A stretch of 64,000 nt of DNA from Allolobophora icterica (Eukaryota > Annelida > Clitellata > Crassiclitellata > Lumbricidae), in contig OY744606.1 in NCBI GenBank assembly GCA_963556255.1, forward strand, positions 68,345,125-68,409,124, read 5' to 3'. Every line of letters starts with the position of its first letter. Within the stretch, counting starts at the first letter, position 1. A program made the translations under genes and the position numbers. Under the pieces are notes generated by a model, which saw only the letters and a list, made by a program, of their open reading frames with translations, searched no databases and had not been told where the DNA came from. Of the stretch, positions 36,031-48,480 are shown one piece after another.

Positions 36031-37010
36031 TCAAGACATGTATTCTATAAGATCTTGATAATTGTACTGTCATATTTTTCAATGTTGCTTACTGCGGTTT
36101 GTCATTGAGCTTGTCAATAAACACTAATATATATTAGAACCAGTGGAAGTTTTCCTAAGTTTTTATATGACTTGTCAGCATACTGCGAATTTCGTTTGAT
36201 GCCCTGGAATTCAAACCCTGCTTGCAGAAGAGAAAGTTGATTAAAATTCCAATCTCTTTTGTGCTACCACAGTTGCACAGTAGTTGGTAACTGATAGTAG
36301 AATTAGTTTTCAGTGTTTGAAAACATCTTATGACTGCAGGCTGATGATGTTGACCTTATTTTTCTGATTTTTAAGACTATAGGTGTCCTGGTAGACTGGC
36401 AGTGGTAGTTTTGAGTGTTTTTAACAACATCTTATGATTTTTAGCAATGTAGTTGTACTGGTGGCTGTAGTTTGATGTTGAACTACATCGTATGACTACA
36501 GAGGCCATCGATATTGACGTTATATTTCATATATTTGGAGAATGTTGATGTGCAGAATTTCATTAGTTCGACTGCATGATTTATGTATAGTAATTATAAA
36601 CTCTGCTAAATTTTTCAATCAATCAATCAATTTTTATAGCCCAAAAATAATTAAGGATGGCTGTAGTCCTATGTAATTATGGGGTCAGGTGATGTTCAGT
36701 CTAAGGTCAGGGAGCTTCATATGCACAGTTGCTATGATGGATGATGTTCAGTTCTCTAGCAATATGGAATTATTATTATTATGGGGAAATTTATAAATCA
36801 CAAGTTATAGCCCAGTAAAATTAAATTTTTTTATTGATACACCAGCTCATTTAGTATTAATCTCATTTATTTGGCGAAAAGGTTAGTACTATTAGTGAAG
36901 AATTAGCAGATAAAATGCAAAGTATGCAGAACATAAGGTTTTTGTGTAAAAATAAAAATTCTTTACGGTGAGCGATATTAGGAGATGTTAAGTACGATGA
37001 CATGTAAACA

Positions 37011-37645
37011 TTGCTAACTCGGCGAAGAAATTCAAGAATGCCGCTATGCTATCACTTTTTTTGTGTAATTATTTGCCGCATATACTGTGCTGTAGCGTAT
37101 AGTTCAGATATATATGCAGATAATTATTTAATAGTAGGTTCTACACACGTTCGAACCGTGGTCGAACTATATGATCGAATTGCGATATGGGCTAAAAAAA
37201 ACAATAACCCCAAGTTAAGCCAAACCAAAATCCGAGAGATAATCTTCTCCAGAAGGTGTCAGAAAGGGTCAAACATACCTCCCATCATTAAGGGGGGCAG
37301 AAGTTCTGGGGATAAACTTTTAGCTTCAACCTCAGCATGTCTAAACATATTGACAAAGTCTTGACATCAGGTTCCACCTCCCTGTACGCACTTGGGTTTT
37401 GAGAGACCATGTCACCATGGCTTTGCATAATGTAGAAAGGGCTACCACTGTTTCTCAACTTATGTACACCTCTCCGGCGTGATGAGTTATACCAGCAAAT
37501 ATGATAGGAATGGTTAGAACGCATGTTCCTTCTGCCCTCCATCCAGAGTTTGGATGACATGATTGATGCTGCAGACGCTGGCTTATTTTTAAAAAAATTT
37601 TTGCGAGATCTACCATGTCTGTGGTATTTTTCCTCCCCCATGACA
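37011..37645 (+). pseudogene. CR1-like LINE relic (RT and C-terminal part)
   Basis: The plus strand reads DIYADNYLIVGSTHVRTV, LYDRIAIWAKKNNNPKLSQT and KIREIIFSRR, the RT block with YADD altered to YADN, then after frame changes SMSKHIDKVLTSGSTSLYAL and DDMIDAADAGLF. Multiple stops separate the blocks. Loss of the second catalytic Asp and the frameshifts mark a dead copy. It lies directly upstream of the frameshifted gene at 37.8 kb. Confidence 0.75.
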
Positions 37646-37783
37646 AAATCAATAATTAATTAATGCATCCATCTATTCTCTTCTCTCAAATCCATTCTAA
37701 TGTTATTGTGCCTCTGTAATCTGTTGCATTCTTGTCAACTGGATTTGTTGAATTAAACGAATATTGATTGCTCTATTGAGATT

Positions 37784-39578
37784 ATGATTATTGGTTACAG
37801 ATTACACAATTGGACTATTGCATTGTTTGTACAAAAAACTTGTAACTGTCGCCCTGTTTTTGAGAAGGGTATTAAAAGTTTGACTGAAGCCTCAAAACAA
37901 CGAGATTTTATTCATGAAGATATTGCGAAGCAACTGGCAGATTGCCAGTTGAAATTCATGAGAAATGCAGAAAAGACTACACATGTAAAACAAATATATT
38001 AAAAGCAATTAACGAAAAGGATGCAGCATTTCGTGAAGTGCCTTGTTCTACTAGGCAGAAATTTTCTGATCCATACGAATTTAGAACGCATTGCATAATA
38101 TGTGCAAAGGTTGCAGATTTTGACAAATTTGAACGGATGCCCAAACAGTATCCAAAGGTTTGCAGAATTTTAATGATTGATGCAGCAAAGTCAAGCCTTG
38201 TTCAGAAGAGACTTTTGAGTACCTGTGAAGAACGTCTTGACAAGCAAGCTATGGAAGTGAAGGCTAGGATTGAATTTGCAAGAGATCTCCGTGCTGTGGA
38301 TGCTGTTTATCATCATAACTATCATACTATAAAGCTTATTTCATAAAGCAAGAAAATGCACTGGAGTTTGAGAACATGTTTGTGCGTCTGGGGGGCTTTC
38401 ACCAGCTTATGTCTTTCCTAGGAGCAGGTTGTAAGTTGATGGAAGACAGTGGCTTGGAAGATGTTTGGACTGAAGTTTATGCCGGTAATTCAATAAGAAA
38501 GATGATTGCAAGAAAATCATATGCGAGAACTCTTCGGGCTTGTCTCTTGATAGACAATGCATTGCACAATCTCCTGTTGTCTTCAAGATGTGAACCGGAC
38601 CAGACTTCAGAAGAAGATGAAGCTGAAAACTGTGACAATTTCTTAGATGAGCAAACAAGAAAAACAAGCAGAATTATTTACTCATACTTGCCAAAATTCT
38701 TTCTGAAAGAGGCATACAAGTCACTCATGCTGGTGATGAGGGAGATGCTGATGTGGTTATTGTCCAGAAAGCTGTGCTGCTTGCCGGAGCAGGTGAGACA
38801 GTCAATGTTATTTCAGAGGACACTGACATTTTGGTACTGCTGATACATCATTATCAAGCAAGATACTCAATTTATATGCAGACAAAAACCAAATTTATAG
38901 ACATAAGAGTAGCACACGATGTGCTAGGAGACACAGTTTGTGCATGTTTGCCATTCTTACATGCTATGTCTGGATGTGACACTACATCTTCTTTTTTTGG
39001 TGTTGGAAAACTTAAGCCAATGAAATTACTGGAAAATTCACAAGAACTGCAGAAGGAAATGCTGATATTTGGATGCATGGAAGCAACGACGGATGCTGTT
39101 ACCAAGGCAGGAGAAAAGTTTATTTTGGCAATGTATGTGCTAAGCATTCAGTAACCAGTGGCAGTCTGGATGAGCTCCGCTTCTTGAATATGTTGTCTAG
39201 GAAATATATGCCACTGGAGCACCTCCAACGTCAAGATCAGCATATTTTCACAACCTAAGAGTACATCTGCAGGCTACAACATGGCATTATTTGCAATCAA
39301 CACTTCCAAAAGAACAGTATGGATTTAGACATACAAATGGAGAATTAATACCCATCATTACCGATATGGATCCAGCCCCACCGGAACTGTTAAAAGAAAT
39401 CAAATGCAGCTGTTCAAAAGCTGAACAACTTTGCATGTCTTGCAACTGTTCCAAGAAGCGGTTGCCATGCAGTCATGCACCATTCATTGCAAATGTGGTG
39501 GTGAATGTGAAAATACCCAAACAATTAATTATCAAATCATGTGTAATGAAGAAAACCAGTGACAACCAAACAATATAA
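37784..39578 (+). pseudogene. decayed copy of a repetitive PIN/FEN-like, CXC-tailed protein family
   Basis: Several plus-strand frames in order make one recognisable protein. HEKCRKDYTC is followed by a C-x-x-C block (HCIICAKVADFDKFER), then LGGFHQLMSFLGAGCKLMED and SGLEDVW, GDADVVIVQKA, VISEDTDILVLLIHH, LPFLHAMSGCDTTSSFFGVG, SLDELRFLN, and at the end a cysteine cluster (CSCSKAEQLCMSCNCSKKRL) like the tesmin/TSO1 CXC motif. I know this order from multi-copy uncharacterised invertebrate and fish proteins; the ISEDTD-x-LVLL block resembles a PIN/FEN nuclease strand, but no activity is established to my knowledge. At least four frameshifts (about 37940, 38340, 38720, 39130-39260) and stops make it a pseudogene. 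Confidence 0.7.
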
Positions 39579-41735
39579 TTTACTGAATGCATTTGTTATG
39601 TAAACAAGATGCGACATTTTCCTGACCCCAAAACTAGGCATACATTGATGCATTGTTTATTTTTTTAAACTTTTGTATAGCTTGTTTAATGATTGTGTTG
39701 TCACAACCTGTCCTAGGAATGCAATGATGTAGCCTACTGTGAATGCATGGATATAACCTAATTTACAGATGCATTTATGTGAATTATTTTTAAATTACAA
39801 TGAAGTATTTTACTTCTCAACTGTATTAGATAATCTCTTAAGGGTTTCATTGGGTAACCTCTATCTTATTGCATATTAAATGCACTGTATAATACATCAT
39901 ACGGATGTACTGTCACGTCACATTTTATGAATTAATGCTTTTTACAGAAGGGTTAATTTACTCCTCTGCAGATTGTGTAATCAATTTGGTATTTTAGTAT
40001 GTATGTATATGGGATGGTGTGTGGACATGTGCTAATCTGTATGTATCTATGTATGTTTGTTTAAGTGTTTGTATGCTTGTTGCGTGTATGTATGTGAGAG
40101 TGTATGTATGTTGTTGACACGCATGCATATATGTAGGGCTATGAAAAGGTATGAGTGCTTTCAGGTGTATAAGTAGGTTGTATCGCTTGAGTGCAAGTGG
40201 GTATAAGTGTGCATATATGCGTGTGGGCTAATTTGGCATGAAAGTATGTATTTAGGTGACTGCTCATGAATAAGCTGAGGTTTTCTCTAAAAGTTTAATC
40301 CACGGAATTATTATAAATGGTCACATGATTGATCACAGGTTATGTTATCTTGGCGTTAGTTAAGTTCTTGTTATGAACAGTGAAAACATTGTACAACGAT
40401 AATTATACTTACAGGCTTTAATTAAGTACTGAGTTAAGAATGATGGATGATTGACTGCTTTCCACTTACTGTACTACTACCCAGGTGGCCCTTGTAGCGG
40501 GGTCATTTGACCCCTTTTGGGCCTCCTGTGTAGCCAAACTTTGGAATATAATAATAATGCATGTTTCTGCTTTAACTGTAAAAGTTTGGTTACCAAATAA
40601 ACAAGTGTCAAGGAGTTTCCAGTCCTGATTGTTACAACAATGTAACAATCTGTTTATTAACTTTTATATGCACATATCACAAGTGTATTTTAAATATTCT
40701 TCTGTTAGAAACACTAACACATTGTAAGACCAACATGGACTTGAATCACATTTGATCCAATGATTTGTTTATCTTATATGTTTTGTGCTTTCTCATCAGG
40801 AGGTTCACATTGTGTTAGGAGTCCAGTCTTTATTAACTTTCATACATGTGCAGATATCACAATTATTTATAGTGTTTTAAAAGCATTGCATCTGTTGATT
40901 ACAGTACCCTTCTTTGATAAGTACTTGCCTGGATTTCAATTAGCAATTGTTACTTGAAACAATATTGAAAACAACAAAGTGTATTGTCTTCTTTGATCAT
41001 AAAATGCTTGGATTTCAATGTGCATTTTACCCTCCGAATTGCTGATTTGGCTGTTAGGTCAAATGCAAACCAATCAGCATTTTCAGTCAGCATTTACCCG
41101 TCGCCAATCGCCAAATTAGCATTTTTGCCCATGCCCTGTAATGTCCTTGAGTATAATGAGCCTATCATGTCCGCAATCGGCACGGTGTATAACAACCTAG
41201 TAACGGCCGACGCTGTAGTTCAGCAGACCCTGGGTTGCGACTTTTGCGAGTTCCAGATACGAAATGGGAATCTGTCGGCACACTGTCGGGTGGATATTAT
41301 TTAGAGGGTTACGAACCCGATGCTTTCGTTGGAAGTATATCGGAAAGTTTTGCGTACACGCTGCATAAAGCTATGAAGTATTATAGTAAATCACCTATTA
41401 TCGCTCAACTTTGTTTACGTCGACCTTGTACATATTTTGATTAAATGTTACAAAATAACCTTAACTTCTGCGTACTCTGCATTTCTCCTGTACACTTTGA
41501 ATATAATTATCTATCAATTGCTGAAGAAATTCAAAATTAATACTAAATGAGTTCGTTTTATTGATTAATTACTGGGCTATTATTACACCTGAATACTGTG
41601 CACCAGAGATGCGCTGATGGAAGATATGTATGTAGAAGCAGGGGAAGAGAGATGATAATAATTTTTAAAATTTCAATAAGTTTACAAATCCTATCCTAAC
41701 TCCTTGAAAGGCCTAAGGCTTATGAACCCTCATGT
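39579..41735. other. AT-rich stretch, no gene recognised
   Basis: Contains a degenerate GTATGTAT tract (39990-40240). About 41150-41340 is locally CpG-rich and carries open frames (for example MSAIGTVYNNLVTADAVVQQ) of no recognised family. Otherwise AT-rich and plain. Confidence 0.5.
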
Positions 41736-42048
41736 CAGGCCCTTAGACAGCCACCCATCCACCCGTCCTTTGGATGGGTGAAAATTATTTTGGACGGGCA
41801 TAAATTGTGCATGATTCTCCTCCAGCATCATCCAGCTTCTTCTCTACAGCCACTGTTAGTGTTCTGATGAGAGTTCTGTAAGGAGCACGGGTTGATATTA
41901 GGCTCTGCAAACAGCATAGGGGCACTGCAGTCGGACTCGTACGGCGGCAGGACTTCGGGCAGTTTCGACTTTGTAGCTAACAGCGGTGGGCGTTCACGAC
42001 TTTGAATGCCTTTGGACGGGCTACTCAGTATTTCTGGCTAAGGGCCAG
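41736..42048. mobile_element. hAT-type miniature element (313 bp)
   Basis: Left end CAGGCCCTTAGACAG and right end CTGGCTAAGGGCCAG are imperfect inverted repeats, with ACGGGC motifs inside both arms. Flanks CCTCATGT (41728-41735) and CCTCACGT (42049-42056) agree in 7 of 8. Confidence 0.7.
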
Positions 42049-43068
42049 CCTCACGTTTTTTCGAGGAGTCTCCCAGCGTGAGTTTGCCTCCTCTTTTCTG
42101 GGAAACATTACCAGAAGACAAAAAAATTTCAGTTTTCTGTGTTTCCTGTTTTTTTTACAAAGTTTTAAAGTTAAAAATTGAAAAGATAATGTCTATTTAA
42201 ATTTTTTTAGAAGTGCTGACCTACTTTTGTGTAATTTTCCTATAAGGAAAGAAAGAACCAAAACAGCAAAAACTAAAATCACTTGCAGTACCACAGAAAT
42301 ATCATTTGAATTTAGGTATAGGAAAGTTTTTTGAAGATTTCAGTATTCCCAAGGTGCAACTGCCCAGTAACAGTTAAGATCTTTGAATGACAGTTTTGAT
42401 GTGGGGTGGTTGGAAGTTTTGTAGATAAAGAGATTTAGAGAATCTGCAGAAAAGGAACGTTGAAGTAAATTCTTTTATATTGTCAATTCCTAATTCAGAT
42501 GCAGAGCTAGTGATAGAACTTTAGCAGCATGTTGTCGTGCCAGGATAAAAGAAGAATCACCTAATGGGTTGTCTATAAAAGACATCCAGAAAGTGAGAGG
42601 GATGGATCACCCAAATGTGGAAAAGGGAGAGTGTGATGTGGATGTGGATGTGCACATCTAAATTTGACGCGCACATTTATTACAGCACAGTCCGTGCCTT
42701 AGGCACCAATTTCATTCAGAGGGCAAGCAATCTGTAGTGCATTGGAAGAAATGAGAGTCCATTCACAGAATGTGTCAGTATCATAGTACCCCACATCATA
42801 TCACACCACGTCTTAGATCTGCAAAACCAACAGTGTAGCCTAATGTAGACCTTAGTGTGGATGTCCTAAAGAGCAACAGAAGGTAATACCAAGTAACAGT
42901 TTTGGAATTAATAAACCTTATGCATATGTACATCTTATCTATTTTATTACAGATGCAATAAATGTCTTTCACAGTTTAATAAACATTGTAAATTTCAAAT
43001 GCATGATGACTGAGTTTATTGTTTTGCAAATATAACCAAATACATCTAAATAAATACATGTGTATGTG
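42049..43068. other. no feature recognised
   Basis: AT-rich sequence with short interrupted open frames only; nothing I can name. Confidence 0.5.
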
Positions 43069-43620
43069 CAGTGATGGGCAATAGTTAACTAAAAAGTTGC
43101 TAACTTTTAGTTTAACTAAAAAAATTTAGTAAAGGAAGAAGTTTAACTAAAAAAAATAGTTTAGTTAAAACCATAGTTTAACTAAAAATTTTTAGTTGCT
43201 AACTAAAAAGTTTAACTAAAAAAATCAGCAATATGCAACTATTTTTCCACAGTGAACATTGAACACTGTCAGCAAAAAAACATTTTAACACTGCATGGTT
43301 TTAGCATTAACAGCCTGTGTTTTCAAATCCATACACTACTTACAGTACACATGTAACTGTATGCCAGAACAGTACACATTGCATAGTTTGAAGGTGAAAT
43401 TGTCATTGATGCTTTGCATTATTACAGTTCACTTAATGTCTTTTATTGTGAAAATGTTTGTCGTAAATAGTTGGAAAATAGTTGGAAAAAGTTTAACTAC
43501 TTTTTTTTAGTTTAGTTAACTAATTTTCAAAATCAGTTGCCAACTTTAGTTAAACTATTTTTTTTAGTTGGAAAATAGTTTTAGTTTAACTAAAAAAAAT
43601 TAGTTTAGTGCCCATCACTG
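43069..43620. mobile_element. hAT-type miniature element (552 bp), AGTTTAACTAAAA-rich
   Basis: Ends CAGTGATGGGCA and TGCCCATCACTG are perfect 12-bp inverted repeats, and both arms are filled with AGTTTAACTAAAA palindromic units. The 8-bp flanks TGTATGTG at 43061-43068 and 43621-43628 are identical. Confidence 0.9.
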
Positions 43621-43904
43621 TGTATGTGTGTGGATATGTATATAACATGTATTTAGAATCAGTCAGCTTGACTGTCATATTTTCAGCTGTAGACTTAAAC
43701 TTTTATAAATCCTATGCACTGTTTGGTTATGCAGACTAAGTAACCATTATTGCACAGATATCTCAGGAATGAGTGAATAGTTTCAGCTAAATTGTATCTT
43801 TGATAGGAACTCATTCATTTTCGTGTTGTACTATCTTATTATGCTCTTAAGATTCCTGTAGAAGAAGAGCAGCCTGTAAAGCTAGCCTTTAGAGGCAGAC
43901 ATAG

Positions 43905-44090
43905 ATATAAAGTGTTAGCGACTTCATTTTTTCTTAGCTTCTGCATATGAGGGCAGATGGCAAGTACTCTTCCTTGCTTCAATCTTCCCACTGACAGTGT
44001 ACTATTTTTAGCTGAGTGGGCTAGGAAGTGCATGTGTAGTAGAAATCTCAAACATATTTCTGCCGTGGCTGGGATGTGAAATCCAACTTT
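43905..44090 (-). repeat. SINE-like repeat, family A
   Basis: GAGGGCAGATGGC, CTTCCCACTGACAGTGT and TTTTAGCTGAGTGGGCTAG match the copy at 47428-47590. Confidence 0.55.
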
Positions 44091-45700
44091 CTCAATAAAT
44101 TATGAGGTAAAAGAAGGAAGGACTTGCACGACTTCATCAGCAACTGCTGGCATAGACAATGCTTACGAAGTGGATTTCATACCTACTGTATACAATGATT
44201 TGTCATAATTTAGGCCACATAATGGTTCGTGGAGCTGGATATCTGTGTCAAAGGCCATACTCGTAACTGTAAACTTTGAGGTTTGCTCAGGCGTTATATA
44301 AAGATGAATGCAGCAGGGATTCAGCTTTTTATGACTGCTCTGCAAAAGCAAAGGAGTTGCTGGAAGATGACATGTGAACAGCGTGGTCCAGTTGTTAGGG
44401 AACCAGAGGGGGAGAGTGTCAGAGATGTTGTTAGGGTGGGATTTTCTTAGGTCAGATGTGAGCACCATGAAACCAAAGCCTTGGATAAAAGAGAGTGGTG
44501 TTTACCTTAAAATATTTGTTAAGGGATTTCTGTTGGTGTTAGTTGCCGAGCAATGAGCTGATCAACTGAGCCCTGCAACAGAGACTGCGATTGCCTTGAT
44601 AGCTTGCATAATTAATGCATGTGCGGCTTCAGTTTGGTACTGGGACAGAAGGGCTGATTATGAGCTCTCCCCCCACTGCTCTGATACTATGAAGGGAGAA
44701 GCTCATCCTCTGTGGAGAGGGAGGCTGGTATTGATCTCCGAATGCCAGAGCTACTGTAGCCTACTGACGTGGAGATTATTGATCTGGTAAAAGATGAGCT
44801 TTCCAATGCACTGCTAAGCCTCTTACTGCCTGCTCCAGAAATTCCTCACTTGTTATAAGGGATATTGGCCAGTCTTCTTGGGCGCTGGTCAGTTATTGGC
44901 CCGTTTGCTTGACCACTGATCAGTGATTCATTGTCAGACCTCACTGACCACTCTTTGGGCAGATGCATGTCTAGTATTAAATTAGCCCTCCTGTTGTGTG
45001 CTGCTGTATTGTTGTCTTTCTTTTTCATCCTCACAATCTTCTGTATGTGAATAAATATTACTTTGGGGATGTGGAATGTTACCTTGACCTACATGTAGTA
45101 TACTGAGTGTTGGAATAGTTGTGATTTGTTTTTGTGAAGGATCAGTGCTCTTTGTGTGAAGTTTACAAAATTCTTAGGTTCTACTTTGCCAGTCTGTGTA
45201 GATATTCCTCCTCTACATAGGTTGTTAAAGTGGGAACTTTTCATACAGTTTATAAGTTTCTGTGTTGAAATATACCATCGCATGAAGAAAAAGATATGCA
45301 CTGATTTTTATGGAAAGACTTAGTAGTATTCTTTATATGCAAGTGTTCAACTATACAGGAAAATATAGCCTTACAATTTTTATATGAATGTTATATACAG
45401 TTTAGGAGGTTTTAATGCTCTCAATTAAAAATACATTTTCACAAACATTTATCAAGTATAACAATAAGGTGAGCGGCATTGTTGGAGATATTAAGTTGGC
45501 AATTGACAATATGAATAAGACCTTACTGTATATTTATGTATTGAAAATACAAATGTATGCGGTATCAGTTAAGTTTGTGATTTGTTGATGCTCCCATCAA
45601 TGGAGGATATTTTGTTAAGCTGCAGTTGACAGTTTCTGTATGAGTCATACAACATTCTGAAGAGACATTGCAGGAACGGTAAAAGCAATGAGACTTCAGC
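44091..45700. other. no gene recognised
   Basis: Moderately AT-rich, with short open frames of no recognised similarity on both strands; nothing specific seen. Confidence 0.45.
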
Positions 45701-45719
45701 TGGGGATGAAAACCGATAG

Positions 45720-46330
45720 AGTCACATATGGTGTGAATTATAACGCGTCACTTATCGTTCAGCGACAAATCCAACTGACGCATTTGTGTGTGAGCCATCG
45801 CAGCGATACCTGCGTTTGGTTTTCCAGTGTGGCTGTATTGCTCGTGCGATACGAACAAAGTCTTGTGCGGCGTCAACCGGGCATTTGCATGCAGCGAGGC
45901 GCGTGGCAGCTCCGGTTGAGACGAGCTCCTTGCAGTCAGTATCCGGTGGCGGATTATGGATTGCTATCAAGATCCGTGATGAACTTCTTAACCAATACGT
46001 GCAGCGCTTGGCGTACGATGATGACGTCGACGGCGGCGGCGCTGCTGGCTTCGAGCTAACTGGTGCATCATCGATTGGTGGGTGGATTGGACATTCAGTC
46101 GCTGTTTGCCTTGGTTACAGTGTGCAGTGGACAGCGTCGCTGGACGTATCATCCATCTGCATTCGTTGAAAGTCGTTTGGACATTTGTTTGGCGGTAATT
46201 CATCATATTTCGTGCATCAGTTTTCTTCTGAGATAATCGGAACTTCGGTTGAGCTGTTTCAGCCGTGCTTTACTGCTTGCTGTCGTCGAATGAAAAATAG
46301 GCGCCATCTTTTGTCAGGTGCGAATAAACT
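45720..46330 (+). promoter_or_regulatory. CpG-rich segment, possible promoter/5' UTR of the TPD52-family gene
   Basis: CpG dinucleotides are frequent here (for example GACGTCGACGGCGGCGGCGC at 46023-46042), in contrast to neighbouring AT-rich DNA, and the segment ends about 200 bp before the ATG at 46538. This fits an unmethylated promoter or GC-rich 5' UTR. No TATA box or initiator is clear. Open frames on both strands in it look incidental. Confidence 0.4.
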
Positions 46331-46537
46331 TGCTGATCACGAGTTTAAGCTGAGTGGTTACGTACTGATCAATTACAATTAGGATAATTAATTTTTGTGT
46401 CTGCTCTGGTTTTGTCATTGGAAGTGCGGGACACCTTCTGACCATTGGTTAGTTGATTGATTTGCAATCGGAAAATATTGCTTGGGAAGTGGTTCCTTGT
46501 GTATTAGTGTTCATTTTCCTAAGGAGATCAGCTGGAA

Positions 46538-46958
46538 ATGGCTACTTCTCAGCTGGAAGTGAATCCGGCTTTGATAAAGGTGACGGATACCCGCGGCGAG
46601 TTACCGCAGAGGCATCCGAGAAACAAGAAGAGTACGAGGGAGAAGATAGATAAGCTGGTGGCTGATGGGGCCAAGAACTACCCCGCATATCTGAAGCTTA
46701 TATACACTGGAGACTCGGAGCTTTCGTCTGAGGACGAATTCTGTGCTGATCATAAGGCCAAGTTGAGTGTGAGGAGAGGACAAGCACCAAAGGCAAATCC
46801 TGTGTCGGACATTGCTGCGGTTGTCAATGCACCAGCGGTCTTCTCGCCAGAGTCAACTAAATTGCTTGATCCAGGCCGTGAGAAGCTTCCGACTCCAGTT
46901 GATCATAACAGTCCGTTGAAAGAGGACTTGGAAAGAATTCCTGATGATGACACTGATG
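46538..46958 (+). CDS. TPD52: TPD52-family gene: long first coding exon
   Basis: The ATG at 46538 follows an in-frame TAA at 46523-46525. The exon encodes 140 charged, disordered-looking residues: MATSQLEVNPALIKVTD, a basic RHPRNKKSTREKIDK patch, then acidic GDSELSSEDEF and ERIPDDDTD, ending at donor GTAAAG. The leftover G completes Glu with the AG at 58254. No domain is recognised, and its N-terminus is longer than usual for TPD52-like proteins, so it may encode a long isoform. A pyrimidine-rich AG at 46524-46525 could alternatively be an acceptor for an upstream 5' UTR exon. Linkage to the TPD52 exons rests on strand, order and phase. Confidence 0.6.
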
Positions 46959-47427
46959 GTAAAGTAGATTTTAGTTTCTGCATCAAATGTTCAATCCCTA
47001 GAAATGTGTGACCTTTATTTGTGTCGTTTTCTGTGACAGGCGGTTCTGTATGTATGTGTGTATGTCTGTGTGTACGTATGTATGTCTGTGTGTATATATG
47101 TATGTCTGTGTGTACTTATGTATGTGTGTGTGTACTTGTGTATATTTGTATTTATATAGTGCAATTAAAAACATAACAAAGGCCCCAATGGTTTATATCT
47201 TTACTGCAGAATTAACTCAAGTCTTGGTTTGATTTAAATTCAGTAAGTCATATTATTTACTGACAGTTTGTTCATTGTTATTCAATCGCTGTGTGAACTA
47301 GCTATAATTGATGCTGTGATGCTCCTGATATACTATGATAAGCCCTGACCTGGGATTAGAAGATGAGCAGTTCCTTACACTAGCCCGAGAAGCTGCCATG
47401 CGTATGAAGTGTCCCTTCATTTTTGTT

Positions 47428-47600
47428 AGCCTCCTTTGGTATGAGGGCGGATGGCCAGTCCTCTCCATTGCTGTCTGATCTTCCCACTGACAGTTGGTGT
47501 ACTCATTATAGCTGAGTTGGCTAGATGGCACAGATGGCACTGAAATCTCGAAGCAAATGTCTGCCTGGCAGAGATTTGAACCCCAATCTAAATGTAAATG
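47428..47600 (-). repeat. SINE-like repeat, family A, with tRNA-like head
   Basis: The body matches the 34990 and 43905 copies and ends in GCAGAGATTTGAACCCC, a reversed B-box-like sequence, suggesting a tRNA-derived SINE in minus orientation. Confidence 0.55.
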
Positions 47601-47635
47601 TACATTGTACACGTTTTTATATACCGGTAGTGCTT

Positions 47636-47880
47636 GAACCTGCTCATTTTTTATGAATTGATCAGCTGAGATCCTTCACCACTGCAGCCCATTTCAATGA
47701 GTGCCATGCCATTTGAGGTCCATGTCTTTGGACCGTACTAGCCCAAGATTCAAATCTCTTAAATAAGCCACCTTTGGGAGGCAAACTGGGATCCACACAC
47801 ACAGAGACCTGGCAGAGATTTGAACCTCCAATCTCTCGGTTGACTGTTCAACATGATAACCACTAGATTTTTAAGCACTC
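47636..47880 (-). repeat. SINE-like repeat, family B, with tRNA-like head
   Basis: GAATTGATCAGCTGAGATCC, GACCGTACTAGCCCAAGATT and a reversed TGGCAGAGATTTGAACCTCC block are shared with 52905-53040 and in part with 28430 and 57276. Confidence 0.55.
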
Positions 47881-48334
47881 AGTGTTTAGGTTTCCTAGTA
47901 AATGTTGTGATGGTCCTAATAATCTATGACAAACTTTGACTTAGCAGGTTTCTTAATGAATGTTGTGAGGGTCCTTAGAAATGATCTATGACAAAAGCTG
48001 TAAGCAACTTTGCTCTGCACTTCTTTTCCATCAATAGTTGAAATGCTATCTGTTTCTGTTGGATTTGGTTACCTAAGGTTACAGTTTTCTCATTGTTGAG
48101 AATCACTCTGTTATTCTGTGGTTCTACAAGTTGTTGCTAGCATCATCAGCATCATCATCTTCATTATTGTCATTATTGTATCTGTATTTTAAAACACCAG
48201 TGTCTGATTACTAAGCTTTAGTAGATAAAACTAGACAAATGTGTGTTAAGGATTTTGTTCTAGGTTCTAAAGTCTCAGTCAGTGACTGAGCCATCAGGCT
48301 GTTTGACTTTGACCTGACTATGGCCTGGTTTTGG

Positions 48335-48480
48335 AGTGCCATCGGTTGATGTCTTGTGCATTAGACACCGGCGCGATAGAAGTTACTAAGTTACTTTATT
48401 AATTTTTGTTTGGAGAGGCTCCAACCTTTCCTAATTGCAAGTTGAGTGCTCTGCCAACTGCCCGATATGTCGCGGGCAGG
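48335..48480. repeat. SINE pieces (tail and reversed tRNA-like head)
   Basis: 48340-48392 matches the tail at 7945-8000. At 48420-48470 the reverse complement reads GGGCAGTTGGCAGAGCACTC, an A-box-like tRNA head. Confidence 0.5.

Larger units (their letters stand above)
34114..37010. other. repeat-bearing stretch without a gene
   Basis: Contains a SINE-like repeat of family A in minus orientation (about 34990-35215, ending in a reversed B-box-like TTGAACCCCTGACC), a plus-orientation tRNA-like head (about 35890-36020) and CAAT units at 36618-36632. If the 34-kb exon is genuine this is intron. Nothing else recognised. Confidence 0.5.
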
